From: Clostridia bacterium
GTDB lineage: Bacteria; Bacillota; Clostridia; UBA1381
Length of the DNA: 63,149 nucleotides
Assembly (NCBI GenBank): GCA_017551095.1
Contig: JAFZMQ010000010.1
Location: 1-63,149, forward strand
Direction of reading: 5' to 3'
Positions within the stretch are counted from its first letter, which is position 1; every line of letters starts with the position of its first letter. The notes under the pieces are model-generated. The model had not been told where the DNA came from, did not search any database, and saw only the letters and a list, made by a program, of their open reading frames with translations. Both the position numbers and the translations under genes were made by a program. Positions 54,494-63,149 of the stretch are shown one piece after another.

Positions 54494-54522
54494 TTGACTA
54501 AAAGAAAAAAATATGTTAGTAT
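54494..54522 (+). promoter_or_regulatory. Promoter of the cation exchanger operon
   Basis: TTGACT (54494-54499) and TAGTAT (54517-54522) with a 17-nt spacer, divergent from the nusB promoter. Confidence 0.7.
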
Positions 54523-54556
54523 ATGGTAGCAATCTTTTTGCAAAAGGAGCAATTAT

Positions 54557-55504
54557 ATGAGTCAGCTTTTAGTAATCGTACTATTTCTTATCGGACTTTT
54601 GTTAATAATAAAGGGCGGGGATTATTTTGTTGATTCTGCCGTTTGGTTTGCAGAGGCTCTAAATGTGCCGAAATTTATCATAGGCGCTACCATTGTGAGC
54701 TTTGCAACAACGCTTCCCGAACTTTTGGTTTCGCTTTTTGCGTCTCTTTCGGGCAAAGATGTTATGGCGGCAGGAAACGCCATAGGCTCTGTTTCGGCAA
54801 ATCTCGGCTTGATTATGGGGATTTCCCTTGTGTGCATACCGTCAATCGTAAAGCGGCGTGAATTTGCTTTTAAGGGCATTTTGATGGCACTTGTCTGTTT
54901 CCTTTTGTGGCTTTTCTCAAAAAGCGGAAACATCAGCATTGCCGAAAGCATAGTTATGATACTCTGCTTTGCTATATTTATGATTGAAAATACCGTTACC
55001 GCAAAACAGAATATGGACGCCTCCGAAAAAACGGAGATAAGCAAAAAGGATTTAGGCAAAAACATTCTGTTTTTCATAATCGGTATAGCAGGTATTGTTT
55101 TCGGCTCAGACCTCTTAGTCGATAACGGAAGCGAAATCGCACGAATGTTCGGTATTTCCGAGGAGATAATAAGTGTTACAATAATTGCAATAGGAACATC
55201 TCTTCCCGAATTGGCAACAACGCTTACGGCAATATCAAAAAAGCAATCTTCCCTTTCTGTCGGAAATATAATAGGTGCAAATGTAATAGACCTTTCCCTG
55301 ATACTCCCGCTATGTTCACTTGCATCAGGCGGTAATACGGTTATCGAACCGCAGACATACGCCGTTGATATTCCCGTTTGTTTCGGTATAATTCTTCTTG
55401 CGGTTGTTCCTACACTTATTTTCGGGCGTCTTTCCCGAAAACAAGGCGTTTTGATGCTTTTGGCATACACGGCATATATCGCCTTTGTATGCGTCACACT
55501 TTGA
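54557..55504 (+). CDS. Calcium/sodium antiporter (CaCA family, YrbG-like)
   Basis: 315 aa with ten predicted membrane helices in two inverted halves. Each half has the alpha repeat: VSFATTLPELLVSLFASL near residue 50 and AIGTSLPELATTLTAI near 220, carrying the ion-binding Glu residues. It exchanges cytoplasmic Ca2+ or other divalent cations for Na+ or H+. It starts behind AAAAGGAG and is followed 18 nt later by the DJ-1 gene. Confidence 0.93.
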   Translation: MSQLLVIVLFLIGLLLIIKGGDYFVDSAVWFAEALNVPKFIIGATIVSFATTLPELLVSLFASLSGKDVMAAGNAIGSVSANLGLIMGISLVCIPSIVKRREFAFKGILMALVCFLLWLFSKSGNISIAESIVMILCFAIFMIENTVTAKQNMDASEKTEISKKDLGKNILFFIIGIAGIVFGSDLLVDNGSEIARMFGISEEIISVTIIAIGTSLPELATTLTAISKKQSSLSVGNIIGANVIDLSLILPLCSLASGGNTVIEPQTYAVDIPVCFGIILLAVVPTLIFGRLSRKQGVLMLLAYTAYIAFVCVTL

Positions 55505-55522
55505 TTTTTAGGAGGTTTTTCC

Positions 55523-56056
55523 ATGATTTATATGCTTTTAACAGACGGCTTTGAGGATATTGAGGCTTTGGAAACTCTTGATATTCTCCGCAGGGCAGGA
55601 CTTACGGCAAAAACTGTCGGAATAAAATCCGAAAAGGCCGTTTCCTCGCATAATGTAACGGTTTTATGCGACCAGCTTTTCGAGGACACCGATTTTTCCG
55701 ATATGACAATGCTGATACTCCCCGGCGGTCCCGGGCATACAGCCTTTTCCGATTCGGAAAAAGTGACTGATTTAATAAATTCGGCTTATGAAAAAGGCAT
55801 TTTGATAGGTGCGATATGTGCATCTCCGTCGGTTATAGGAAAGCTCGGACTTTTAAAGGGCAAACGCTTCACCTGTTTTCCCGGATTTGAGGATATGGTA
55901 AAGGGCGGTATTTATTCGCCCGAAAAGGCGGTTAAAGACGGGCAGTTTATAACGGCAAGAGGTGCAGGTGCCGCAAGTGATTTCGGTTTTGAAATCGTGA
56001 AACACTTTAAAGGCGAACTTATAGCAAACGAGCTCAAAAAGCAAATGCAATATTGA
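55523..56056 (+). CDS. DJ-1/PfpI family protein
   Basis: 177 aa flavodoxin-like fold. The nucleophile Cys is in GAICASPSVIG (near residue 95), with the conserved Glu in DGFEDIEALE and the ending GAASDFGFEIVKHF. Relatives (DJ-1, YajL, ThiJ) are linked to protein or nucleotide deglycation and stress protection, but activity is not certain. The stop codon is followed after 7 nt by repeat copy C. Confidence 0.93.
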   Translation: MIYMLLTDGFEDIEALETLDILRRAGLTAKTVGIKSEKAVSSHNVTVLCDQLFEDTDFSDMTMLILPGGPGHTAFSDSEKVTDLINSAYEKGILIGAICASPSVIGKLGLLKGKRFTCFPGFEDMVKGGIYSPEKAVKDGQFITARGAGAASDFGFEIVKHFKGELIANELKKQMQY

Positions 56057-56063
56057 GGTATAT

Positions 56064-56170
56064 AAGTCTGAATAAAATTGCCCATCTCACCGCTTTTTGT
56101 TAGGGGCGGTACAATCGTACAGCTACCTGCCACTGCAAAGCGGCAATCTGAACAATTTTCTTTCAGACTT
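56064..56170 (+). repeat. 107-nt structured intergenic repeat, copy C
   Basis: Reverse orientation in coordinates but the same orientation relative to the downstream gene as copies A and B. Terminal arms are AAGTCTGAA/TTCAGACTT, then AAAATTG/CAATTTT, CCGCTTT/AAAGCGG and a central GTAC-AATC-GTAC hairpin. Beyond 56170 the match to copy B continues through a GTGCC-TTT-GGCAC hairpin and GGAAAGGAATGATTATA to the metF start codon. Confidence 0.85.
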
Positions 56171-56210
56171 GGGTTTTGTGCCTTTGGCACGGAAAGGAAT
56201 GATTATACCT

Positions 56211-57086
56211 ATGAAAATTATTGATATTCTAAAAAAGGACAACCTCTCTATTTCTTTTGAGGTTTTTCCGCCCAAATATGACACCTCCTTTGAAAGCGTT
56301 AAAACCGCAACAGAGGAAATTGCCAAGCTCTCGCCCTCCTTTATGAGCGTGACCTACGGTGCAGGCGGGGGCGTGAGCCGATACACCTTAGATATAGCCA
56401 AAAATATTATGGAGCGGTATTCCGTTCCGACTTTGGCACACCTCACTTGCGTTTCCTCTACAAAGGAAACGGTAAAACGCCGGATTTCCGATATGAAGGA
56501 TGCAGGTATTAAAAATGTTATGGCACTTCGCGGCGACCGCATTGACGGCGTTTCGGATAGCGGACTTTCCGACTACCGATATGCCATAGACCTTGTCCGT
56601 GAGCTTAAAGAAAGCGACGGGGATTTTTGCATAGGCGGTGCGTGTTATCCCGAAGTTCACCCCGAAAGCTCATGTCAGAAAGAGGATATACGCCACCTCA
56701 AAGAAAAGGTGGATATGGGTTGCGATTTTCTTACTACGCAGATGTTTTTCGACAACAACCTCCTTTATAATTTCCTGTATAAAATCCGCGAGGCAGGTAT
56801 AACCGTTCCGATTGTGGCGGGAATCATGCCGATTACAAACGCAAATCAGGTAGAACGGGCAATAAAGCTCTCCGGCTCTTTTATGCCCCAAAGGTTTAAG
56901 AGCATTGTCGATAAATTCGGAAGTGACCCACTTGCAATGAAACAGGCAGGTATCGCATATGCCACCGACCAGATTATCGACCTTTTTGCAAATAATATAA
57001 CCAATGTGCATATCTACTCTATGAATAAGCCCGACGTTGCCGAAAAGATAAAGAGCAACCTGTCGGATATTTTAGGAAAACTATGA
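56211..57086 (+). CDS. metF: Methylenetetrahydrofolate reductase
   Basis: 291 aa TIM-barrel flavoprotein that reduces methylene-THF to methyl-THF, the methyl donor for MetH. The N-terminus ISFEVFPPKYDTSFE and the folate/FAD motifs FMSVTYGAGGGVSR, HLTCVSSTKE and ALRGDRID are clear. The ATG follows GGAAAGGAATGATTATACCT. The longer open frame upstream only translates repeat copy C. It overlaps the next gene by 4 nt, forming a methionine methyl-branch operon. Confidence 0.94.
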   Translation: MKIIDILKKDNLSISFEVFPPKYDTSFESVKTATEEIAKLSPSFMSVTYGAGGGVSRYTLDIAKNIMERYSVPTLAHLTCVSSTKETVKRRISDMKDAGIKNVMALRGDRIDGVSDSGLSDYRYAIDLVRELKESDGDFCIGGACYPEVHPESSCQKEDIRHLKEKVDMGCDFLTTQMFFDNNLLYNFLYKIREAGITVPIVAGIMPITNANQVERAIKLSGSFMPQRFKSIVDKFGSDPLAMKQAGIAYATDQIIDLFANNITNVHIYSMNKPDVAEKIKSNLSDILGKL

Positions 57087-57661
57087 TTTCAATAAAAAAA
57101 TATTCAAATCTGCCCTTTAACATGGACGAAATACTGCGTTATATGGGCTGTGCAACGGAAAATGACGACGCCCTAAATATTGCAAAAGAATGTCTTAAAA
57201 TGTGTGAAGATGTTTTGACATACAGCGTATGTTTTGATGAGTTTCCCATCTCTTTTTGCGATAATGATGTTGTTTTCCCATTTGCAAAGGTTACATCCCT
57301 ATCGCTTTTAAAGCATCTTAAAGATTATGAAAAAGCGGTAATTTTCGCAGGGACTGTCGGAATCGGTCTTGACCGATTTATTATGAAATACAGCCGCATA
57401 TCCCCGTCACACGCCCTTGCCTTTCAGGCAATCGGTGCAGAGCGGATTGAGGCACTGTGCGACGCTTTTTGTGATGATTTGAAGTCGCAAAAGAATGAAA
57501 CAAGTATGCGTTTCAGCCCCGGGTACGGCGATTTCCCGCTCCAATTCCAAACCGAGATTTTCAAGGTTTTGGACTGCAATAAACGGCTCGGAATTTCACT
57601 TAATTCGGCACTTTTGATGTCGCCGTCAAAATCTGTGACGGCAATAATCGGCGTAAAATAG
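57083..57661 (+). CDS. Stand-alone MetH reactivation-domain protein
   Basis: 192 aa resembling the AdoMet-binding activation domain of cobalamin-dependent methionine synthase. GTVGIGLDRFI and FSPGYGDFPLQFQTEIFKVL carry its signature (RxSPGYG-type). In E. coli this is the C-terminus of MetH; here it is a separate gene between metF and metH, and MetH lacks it. It should restore oxidised cob(II)alamin by reductive methylation. It overlaps metF by 4 nt, and metH follows by 12 nt. Confidence 0.88.
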   Translation: MISIKKYSNLPFNMDEILRYMGCATENDDALNIAKECLKMCEDVLTYSVCFDEFPISFCDNDVVFPFAKVTSLSLLKHLKDYEKAVIFAGTVGIGLDRFIMKYSRISPSHALAFQAIGAERIEALCDAFCDDLKSQKNETSMRFSPGYGDFPLQFQTEIFKVLDCNKRLGISLNSALLMSPSKSVTAIIGVK

Positions 57662-57673
57662 CGAGGAATTTTT

Positions 57674-60064
57674 ATGGATATTCTATCTTATCTTAAAGAA
57701 AATATCGTCTTTTTAGACGGCGGAACGGGTACTCTTTTGCAAAAAGCAGGGCTTTTGGCAGGAGAATTTCCTGAAAGGTGGAACATTTCCCACCCCGAAA
57801 CAATCAAAGACCTACACCGCCGTTATTTTGATGCAGGTTCAAATATTGTTTGTACCAACACTTTCGGTGCAAATTCTCTAAAATTTGCAGATAATGAGCT
57901 TGAAGAAATAATCAAAAAAGCCGTAGAAAATGCAAGGCGTGGAGCTGAAATGTCGACAAATACCAAGCCGAAATTTGTCGCACTCGATATAGGTCCTTCG
58001 GGACGGCTTTTAGCTCCTTTGGGCGATTTTGATTTTGAAGAAGCTGTTTCTTGTTTCGCAAAAACGGTAAAGCTTGGCGTTAAATACGGCGTAGACCTTA
58101 TTTTCATAGAAACAATGAGCGATAGCTATGAAACAAAAGCTGCACTTTTAGCGGCAAAGGAAAACTCAAACCTCCCCGTTTTCGTTTCCAACGCATACGG
58201 CGAGGATGGAAATCTTATGACGGGTGCTTCTCCTGAGGCTATGTGTGCCATGGTTGAGGCAATGGGAGCAGACGCAATCGGGGTAAACTGCTCGTTCGGT
58301 CCAAAGCAACTTATTCCCGTAGTCAAAAAGCTGTTGGAAGTTGCATCAATACCCGTAATATTGAAACCAAACGCAGGACTTCCGAAAAATGTTGACGGAA
58401 AAACTGTGTATGATGTGCCTCCGGAGGAATTTGCCGAAACTGTAAGCGAAATGCTGGGTAGCGGTGTGCGTATTGCAGGGGGTTGCTGCGGCACGACGCC
58501 TGAATATATAGCAGCACTTGTGAGCTTGGCAGAAGGCATTAAACCTACCGAAATAACACCTAAAAATCTTTCTGTCGTAAGTTCATACACGCATACAGTA
58601 GATTTTAAAAACAGACCTATTTTAATAGGCGAACGCATAAATCCGACAGGCAAAAAGCGGTTCCGTCAGGCACTTTTGGAAAATGATATTGATTATATCT
58701 TAAAAGAGGGCGTAAACCAGCAGGACAAGGGCGTTCACATTCTTGATGTAAATGTAGGACTTCCCGACATTGACGAAAAAGCGGTTTTAAAAACCTGTGC
58801 ATGCGAGCTTCAAGCAATCATTGACCTGCCCTTGCAAATTGACACATCAGATACCGACGCGTTGGAGTCGGCACTCAGGCGATACAACGGCAAGGCTATG
58901 GTAAACTCTGTAAACGGCAAACAATCGTCTATGGATGCCGTTTTCCCGCTTGTAAAAAAGTACGGCGGTTTAGTTGTAGCTTTAACGCTTGACGAAAACG
59001 GCATACCCGAAACCTCCCAAAAGCGTCTATTAGTTGCAGAAAAGATACTTTGTGAGGCGAAAAAATACGGACTTTCGGTTAAAGATTTGATTTTTGACCC
59101 TCTTGCAATGGCGGTAAGTGCCGATAAAAATGCGGCAAGAGTTACCCTTGACGCAGTAAGGCTTATAACCGAAAAATTGGGTGCAAACACCATTTTGGGT
59201 GTTTCTAACATATCCTTCGGACTTCCCGTGCGTGACAGCATAAACTGCTCTTTCTTTACTTCCGCATTGGAAAATGGGCTTTCGGCAGCGATTATGAATC
59301 CATACTCTGATAAAATGCTTTCGGCATATTATTCCTTTAAGGTCCTTCACGGCTTAGACGAAAACTGTCTGGAATATATAAAAAATATGTCGGAACAGGA
59401 TACGGCAAAAGAGGAAAAATCAATTTCTGACGCTGATTTAGGCACGGCTTTAAAAAGAGCGATTTTAAAAGGTTTTCGTGACGACGCCTCTTTAATTACA
59501 AAAAAAATGCTTGAAAACACCGAGCCTCTTGCGATTATAAACGATTTTGTTATCCCTGCTCTTGACGAGGTCGGGAAAGGCTTTGAGAAAAAGACGGTGT
59601 ATCTTCCCCAGCTTTTGATGAGTGCTGAAACCGCAAAGGCGGCGTTTGAGGAGATAAAACTTGCCCTTTCGGGAAGTAAGGAAGAAAGCAAAAAATGCCC
59701 TGTCGTAATCGCAACGGTAAAGGGCGATATTCACGACATAGGCAAAAACATTGTAAAACTGCTTCTTGAAAACTACGGTTTTTCCGTAACAGATTTAGGA
59801 AAAGATGTACCCGCCGAGGATATTGTAGACGCGGTAAAGCGTACAGGTGCAAAAGTTTTGGGACTTAGTGCGTTAATGACAACAACCGCACCGCAGATGG
59901 AAAGAACTATAAAACTTTTAAGAGAGTCTGTTTCCGACTGCAAAGTAATTGTAGGCGGTGCCGTTCTTACGCAGGAATACGCCGACGCAATCGGTGCGGA
60001 CAAGTACGCAAAAGACGCAATGGAATCGGTGCGGTACGCCGAAAGCATAAATAATACCCTATAA
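57674..60064 (+). CDS. metH: Cobalamin-dependent methionine synthase (without activation domain)
   Basis: 796 aa. Residues about 1-290 bind homocysteine and zinc: Cys in GVNCSFGP (about 205) and the Cys pair in GGCCGT (about 270). Residues about 310-570 form the methyl-THF (pterin) domain, with ILIGERINPTGKKRFRQALL. Residues about 590-665 are the cobalamin cap and 670-790 the B12 domain with GDIHDIGKNIV, whose His ligates cobalt. The activation domain is absent and is supplied by the preceding gene. No B12 riboswitch is visible upstream of this operon. Confidence 0.95.
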   Translation: MDILSYLKENIVFLDGGTGTLLQKAGLLAGEFPERWNISHPETIKDLHRRYFDAGSNIVCTNTFGANSLKFADNELEEIIKKAVENARRGAEMSTNTKPKFVALDIGPSGRLLAPLGDFDFEEAVSCFAKTVKLGVKYGVDLIFIETMSDSYETKAALLAAKENSNLPVFVSNAYGEDGNLMTGASPEAMCAMVEAMGADAIGVNCSFGPKQLIPVVKKLLEVASIPVILKPNAGLPKNVDGKTVYDVPPEEFAETVSEMLGSGVRIAGGCCGTTPEYIAALVSLAEGIKPTEITPKNLSVVSSYTHTVDFKNRPILIGERINPTGKKRFRQALLENDIDYILKEGVNQQDKGVHILDVNVGLPDIDEKAVLKTCACELQAIIDLPLQIDTSDTDALESALRRYNGKAMVNSVNGKQSSMDAVFPLVKKYGGLVVALTLDENGIPETSQKRLLVAEKILCEAKKYGLSVKDLIFDPLAMAVSADKNAARVTLDAVRLITEKLGANTILGVSNISFGLPVRDSINCSFFTSALENGLSAAIMNPYSDKMLSAYYSFKVLHGLDENCLEYIKNMSEQDTAKEEKSISDADLGTALKRAILKGFRDDASLITKKMLENTEPLAIINDFVIPALDEVGKGFEKKTVYLPQLLMSAETAKAAFEEIKLALSGSKEESKKCPVVIATVKGDIHDIGKNIVKLLLENYGFSVTDLGKDVPAEDIVDAVKRTGAKVLGLSALMTTTAPQMERTIKLLRESVSDCKVIVGGAVLTQEYADAIGADKYAKDAMESVRYAESINNTL

Positions 60065-60065
60065 C

Positions 60066-60104
60066 AAAACACCTGAAATGCAAAAGCATTTCAGGTGTTT
60101 TTTA
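60066..60104. terminator. Bidirectional terminator of the metF operon
   Basis: A 14-bp stem AACACCTGAAATGC/GCATTTCAGGTGTT with an AAAA loop and T-run, between metH and the converging SLH protein gene. Confidence 0.92.
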
Positions 60105-62093
60105 GTTTGCGAAATTGTTATAAATCATAATCAACGCTTCGCCACGTGTTACGGTTTTGTCGGGATAGAAGTTTCCGCTTCCGTCACCGTTTACAATCTT
60201 TTTCGCTTTTAAGATTGCAATATATCCTTTGTTTTTGGTGACATCATTGAACGGCTGGGCAAATATGTCATCATATTTTGCATATTCTTCACCGCCTGTT
60301 TGGCGAATCATAAATATCGCCGCTTTTTCCCTTGTCAGAACTCCGTTATCGTCACGCTCATCAGCGGAAAGTTCGCCCCAGCGTATCATGCCGCTGTATA
60401 TTTCCTCGATGTCATCATAATATCCAAACGCATCATTTAAAAGCGTGAAATATTCCGCCTGAGTTATCGGCTCGTCCGGCTTTAATTCCTTTTCATTAAA
60501 CCCGATTCCGTATTTTGCAAGAGTTAAAAATATGTCCTTGCCGTAATGATTGTCAATATCGGAATACTCTATCTTTTTATTTGATTTTAAGTCTTCTCCG
60601 TCATAATCGGTAAGATTTCCGCTAAATGGGTTCATTGTAAAGCTTTCGGCATTACCGTCTTTTCCCAGACAGTAAACAGGCTGAGCAGTTTTTTCGTCTA
60701 TCACATAGGCAAGTCCGAATCCGATTTGCTCAAAAGCCTTCTCCGCCGCATCTTCGGGAGATATTACCCCATCTTGTTCCGGAAAGGTTAAATTCTTTGT
60801 GTATTGCAAATTGTACTCTGTTATATTGTCGCTTTCATCAAAGTAGAAATATGCCGAATCACCGTATACATCAAGTCCGTTATAGATGCGTACGTAGCTT
60901 ACTATTCCCGTGTCCTCGCTTTCTACAAGCTCATATTCTGCCGACTTATTGCCCGCAAGTTTAGAAAACGCCTTTTTAGCCTTTGCCTCCTCGGTTTTAC
61001 GGTCTTGTCCCGAGCCGTTATCCTTTCCCGAATAGTTATAAAAGCTCAAAATCTCGCCCGTTTTCGCATCAAGCCTTACACTTATATATTTTTCATCACC
61101 CTCAAAACTGAGTTCATAAGAGTACTCGTTTTTATCATACCAGCTTTTTCTGAGCGAAATATAGCTACATTCCATGTTTTTTGGAAGTGCAATAATCTCA
61201 TTATTCCGTGCCTCTTTTATGGCGTCGTCTTCGCTTAAAAGTCCTGCTATTCTGTCCGTTTCCTCTATTTCAGCAGGAGTAAATCCGCTACCGTCCGCTG
61301 CGGCATCTTCTCTTGCCATCATACTCTTGTTATATATGATATCCCCGCCGCTTTTCAGCTTGTAAACTTCCCCGTTATACGCATTTATCGCCAGGCTGCT
61401 GTCCTTTGGCACATATTCAAGATACGGCGTTATTGTTTTTTTGCTGTAATCCCGTTTCAAATTGTACCTTAATGTCGGCGTTATGAGCTTTTTATATGCT
61501 GCTTTTGCTTCATCTTCGCTTATAATGCTGTCATTTGACTTAAATTCAATACCTTGGCTGTAATTTATGTAAAAACTTGAAACCTCTTTCGTATTTTTTG
61601 AGATGTCCACATATCCCGTTTCCCACAAAACAGGAACTCCGTTCTTTGAACGGTAAATATCAAACTCGTACTCATAGCTCTGTATTGACTGCTCATCTGC
61701 GGGGTTGATTACAATATCTTGATAAATATCGGGATTTATTCTCTCTATAAATTCTTTTGCAATTTGCATTGCCTCGGCATCATCCAACGAAAACGCTTTC
61801 GCTTCATCATTGTTATCATAGTCATATTTGCTGTAATTTGTGACAACTCCGCCCTGATAGCTTATGTAAAGCTCTGCACTGCTATCTTCGCCCTTTGACC
61901 AACTGAAATTATATACCGTTTCTTCGCCGTCATTTTGATAATATGAACTGCTGAAATCACTGTATTCCGAGGTGTCAACTCTTTCTTTTACCTGTTTTAG
62001 TGCCTCTGCAACACCGCTATTTTCCGCCGCATACACGCCGTTTATTGAACTTGCCAAAATCGCCGCACACAAGAATAATTTTAAGAGTTTCAT
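60102..62093 (-). CDS. Secreted YcdB/YcdC-repeat protein with C-terminal S-layer homology domains
   Basis: 663 aa. An N-terminal signal peptide ends near SINGVYAAEN. The centre holds two copies of a YcdB/YcdC (DUF4901, PepSY-like) module, recognisable by LDAKTGEILSFYNYSG and by AAEKAFEQIGFGLAYVID. The C-terminal 160 residues are SLH motifs (YSDIDNHYGKDIF, then FNDVTKNKGYIAILKAKKI and NFYPDKTVTRGEALIMI) that bind secondary wall polymer. The start is the ATG spaced after GGAGG. It is 17 nt after the transketolase gene; the extracellular function is unknown. Confidence 0.88.
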   Translation of the reverse strand: MKLLKLFLCAAILASSINGVYAAENSGVAEALKQVKERVDTSEYSDFSSSYYQNDGEETVYNFSWSKGEDSSAELYISYQGGVVTNYSKYDYDNNDEAKAFSLDDAEAMQIAKEFIERINPDIYQDIVINPADEQSIQSYEYEFDIYRSKNGVPVLWETGYVDISKNTKEVSSFYINYSQGIEFKSNDSIISEDEAKAAYKKLITPTLRYNLKRDYSKKTITPYLEYVPKDSSLAINAYNGEVYKLKSGGDIIYNKSMMAREDAAADGSGFTPAEIEETDRIAGLLSEDDAIKEARNNEIIALPKNMECSYISLRKSWYDKNEYSYELSFEGDEKYISVRLDAKTGEILSFYNYSGKDNGSGQDRKTEEAKAKKAFSKLAGNKSAEYELVESEDTGIVSYVRIYNGLDVYGDSAYFYFDESDNITEYNLQYTKNLTFPEQDGVISPEDAAEKAFEQIGFGLAYVIDEKTAQPVYCLGKDGNAESFTMNPFSGNLTDYDGEDLKSNKKIEYSDIDNHYGKDIFLTLAKYGIGFNEKELKPDEPITQAEYFTLLNDAFGYYDDIEEIYSGMIRWGELSADERDDNGVLTREKAAIFMIRQTGGEEYAKYDDIFAQPFNDVTKNKGYIAILKAKKIVNGDGSGNFYPDKTVTRGEALIMIYNNFAN

Positions 62094-62110
62094 AGCCATC
62101 CTCCATTTTT

Positions 62111-63034
62111 TTATTTTAACATTTCCTTTGCATTTTTTGCTATATTTTCTGCCGTCAAACCGTAAAGCTCAAAAAGCTCAGCAGGTTTTCCCGATATTCC
62201 GAATTTTTCCGTACCTATAATTTCTACGGGACATGGGGCATTTTCGCACACAACCTCGGCTACGGCACTTCCCAAACCTCCGTAAATTGAGTGTTCCTCT
62301 ACCGTTACAATCGCACCCGTCTCCTTAGCCGCCTTTGTGATAATATCCTTGTCAATAGGTTTTATCGTATGGATATTTATTACTCTTGCGGAGATTCCGT
62401 CCTTTTCGAGCATTTCTGCGGCGGCAAGTGCCTTTTCCACCATAAGTCCTGTTGCAATTATTGTCACATCCTTACCGTCTTTTAATAAAACGCCCCTGCC
62501 GAATTCAAATTGATAGTCGGCAGAATTTATGTCATCAACCGCAAGTCTTCCAAAACGCATATATACAGGTCCTTGATGCTTCGCAGCCCACTTTACTGCC
62601 TGTTGTGCCTCGATATCGTCGGCAGGATTTATTATTGCCATATCAGGAATGGTACGCATAAGTGCAATATCTTCAAGGCACTGATGTGAGCCTCCGTCCT
62701 CACCTACCGAGATTCCGGCATGTGTTGCTCCGATTTTCACATTAAGTTTTGTATAGCCTATGGAGTTTCTTATCTGTTCAAAAGCTCTACCCGCTGCAAA
62801 CATAGCAAAGCTCGATGCAAAAACCGTTTTCCCGCAAGAAGCAAGACCTGCTGCAACACACATCATATTTCCCTCTGCAATTCCCATATTGATAAACCGC
62901 TCGGGATATTGTTTTTTAAACATTTCCGTTTTGGTTGACTTTGAAAGGTCTGCGTCTAAAACCACAATATTTTCATCTTTGCCGATTTCCTGCAAGGCTA
63001 TACCGTACGACTCTCTTGTTGCTCTTTTTGCCAT
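62111..63034 (-). CDS. Transketolase, C-terminal (pyrimidine-binding) subunit
   Basis: 307 aa. In many anaerobes transketolase is split in two; this half binds the TPP pyrimidine and completes the active site. LDADLSKSTKTEMF, NMGIAEGNMMCVAAGLA and FASSFAMFAAGRAFEQIR are typical, with GVSVGEDGGSHQ later (start of that block is GIS). Its ATG overlaps the stop of the N-terminal subunit gene by 1 nt (TAATG). Confidence 0.94.
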   Translation of the reverse strand: MAKRATRESYGIALQEIGKDENIVVLDADLSKSTKTEMFKKQYPERFINMGIAEGNMMCVAAGLASCGKTVFASSFAMFAAGRAFEQIRNSIGYTKLNVKIGATHAGISVGEDGGSHQCLEDIALMRTIPDMAIINPADDIEAQQAVKWAAKHQGPVYMRFGRLAVDDINSADYQFEFGRGVLLKDGKDVTIIATGLMVEKALAAAEMLEKDGISARVINIHTIKPIDKDIITKAAKETGAIVTVEEHSIYGGLGSAVAEVVCENAPCPVEIIGTEKFGISGKPAELFELYGLTAENIAKNAKEMLK

Positions 63035-63149
63035 TATAATCTCGCCTCCAAATTCTCAATAATCTTATCAAGCTCCGCGATTGCCTCGTTATATTGCTCT
63101 TCATTAGGTGCCGAGCCATGCCATGCAGGATTATTTTCCATAAAGGAAA
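63034..63149 (-). CDS. Transketolase, N-terminal subunit (3' end only)
   Basis: The last 37 codons before the window edge read SFMENNPAWHGSAPNEEQYN and so on, matching the C-terminus of the TPP-diphosphate-binding half of split transketolases. The stop codon overlaps the next start (TAATG), so the subunits are translationally coupled. The rest lies outside the window. Confidence 0.9.
   Translation of the reverse strand, partial: SFMENNPAWHGSAPNEEQYNEAIAELDKIIENLEARL

Noticed and set aside
56097-56210. Longer metF reading frame starting at 56097
   Set aside because: The extra 38 codons only translate repeat copy C and have no ribosome site; the ATG at 56211 has GGAAAGGA and gives the normal MetF N-terminus.
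56064-56210. SAM or cobalamin riboswitch before metF
   Set aside because: None of the conserved S-box or B12-box sequences is present; the region is occupied by repeat copy C, which also precedes unrelated genes.
1-63149. CRISPR array, prophage, insertion sequence, tRNA or rRNA genes
   Set aside because: No regularly spaced direct repeats, phage or transposase proteins, or cloverleaf or rRNA-like sequences were seen by reading both strands. A dedicated RNA search could still reveal small RNAs.

Overview
The window looks like chromosomal core genome from an anaerobic, low-to-moderate GC member of the Bacillota, most likely class Clostridia. The evidence is the mix of Firmicutes-type parts: a tyrosine-type T-box, a guanine riboswitch on xpt, RNase M5-like, YesL, DUF975, DUF1836 and CotH proteins, AGGAGG-type ribosome binding sites, and sigma-A promoters with 17 nt spacers. 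An oxygen-sensitive indolepyruvate:ferredoxin oxidoreductase also fits. I see no rRNA, tRNA, CRISPR array, phage or transposase gene.

Layout. 0-4.2 kb (minus): YesL-like protein, mnmG, an MBOAT acyltransferase and the start of a secreted protein. 4.3-5.3 kb (plus): an RluA-type pseudouridine synthase, sharing an overlapping divergent promoter with yesL. 5.3-13.2 kb (minus): gltX, glnS, a PLP aminotransferase, trpS, a TagO/WecA-like transferase and a DUF975 protein, with structured elements between several of these genes. 13.4-14.5 kb: an orphan propeller-like protein. 14.5-16.1 kb (minus): wecB and a membrane protein. 16.2-24.7 kb (minus): a guanine-riboswitch unit of xpt, a BMP-type nucleoside ABC transporter, a flavoprotein and purA. 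24.9-28 kb: hemolysin III, DUF1836 and a long-chain acyl-CoA ligase. 28-40.4 kb: two divergent amino-acid-controlled operons (below). 40.4-45.9 kb (minus): an RNase M5-like gene, an ABC exporter, CotH kinase, VTC polyphosphate polymerase and DUF4956. 46-47.2 kb: an HtrA-like protein lacking the catalytic His. 47.2-54.4 kb (minus): a nusB-led housekeeping operon ending in citrate synthase. 54.5-60.1 kb (plus): a cation exchanger, a DJ-1 protein, metF, a detached MetH activation domain and metH. 60.1-63.1 kb (minus): split transketolase and a secreted YcdB/SLH protein.

The most interesting part is 28-40.4 kb. Two consensus promoters fire apart from about 34.1 kb. The leftward transcript opens with a 31-codon Leu/Ile-rich leader peptide and an intrinsic terminator, followed by a LeuA-family protein with degenerate active-site motifs, a TIM-barrel/acyl-CoA-ligase fusion, ilvE and an amidohydrolase. 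The rightward transcript opens with a T-box whose best specifier reading is UAC (Tyr), followed by an acyl-CoA ligase, iorA, iorB, a phenylacetate-CoA ligase and an ACT protein. Because both leaders should switch on during amino acid shortage, I infer that the locus makes amino acids from scavenged arylacetic or branched-chain acids by CoA activation, reductive carboxylation and transamination, rather than degrading them.

A second notable feature is a 106-107 nt inverted-repeat element present three times (9.6, 11.4 and 56.1 kb), always in the same orientation and squeezed between the stop codon of one gene and the ribosome binding site of the next. The trpS leader contains a different structure, a hairpin whose whole loop is complementary to the sequence just before the ribosome binding site.
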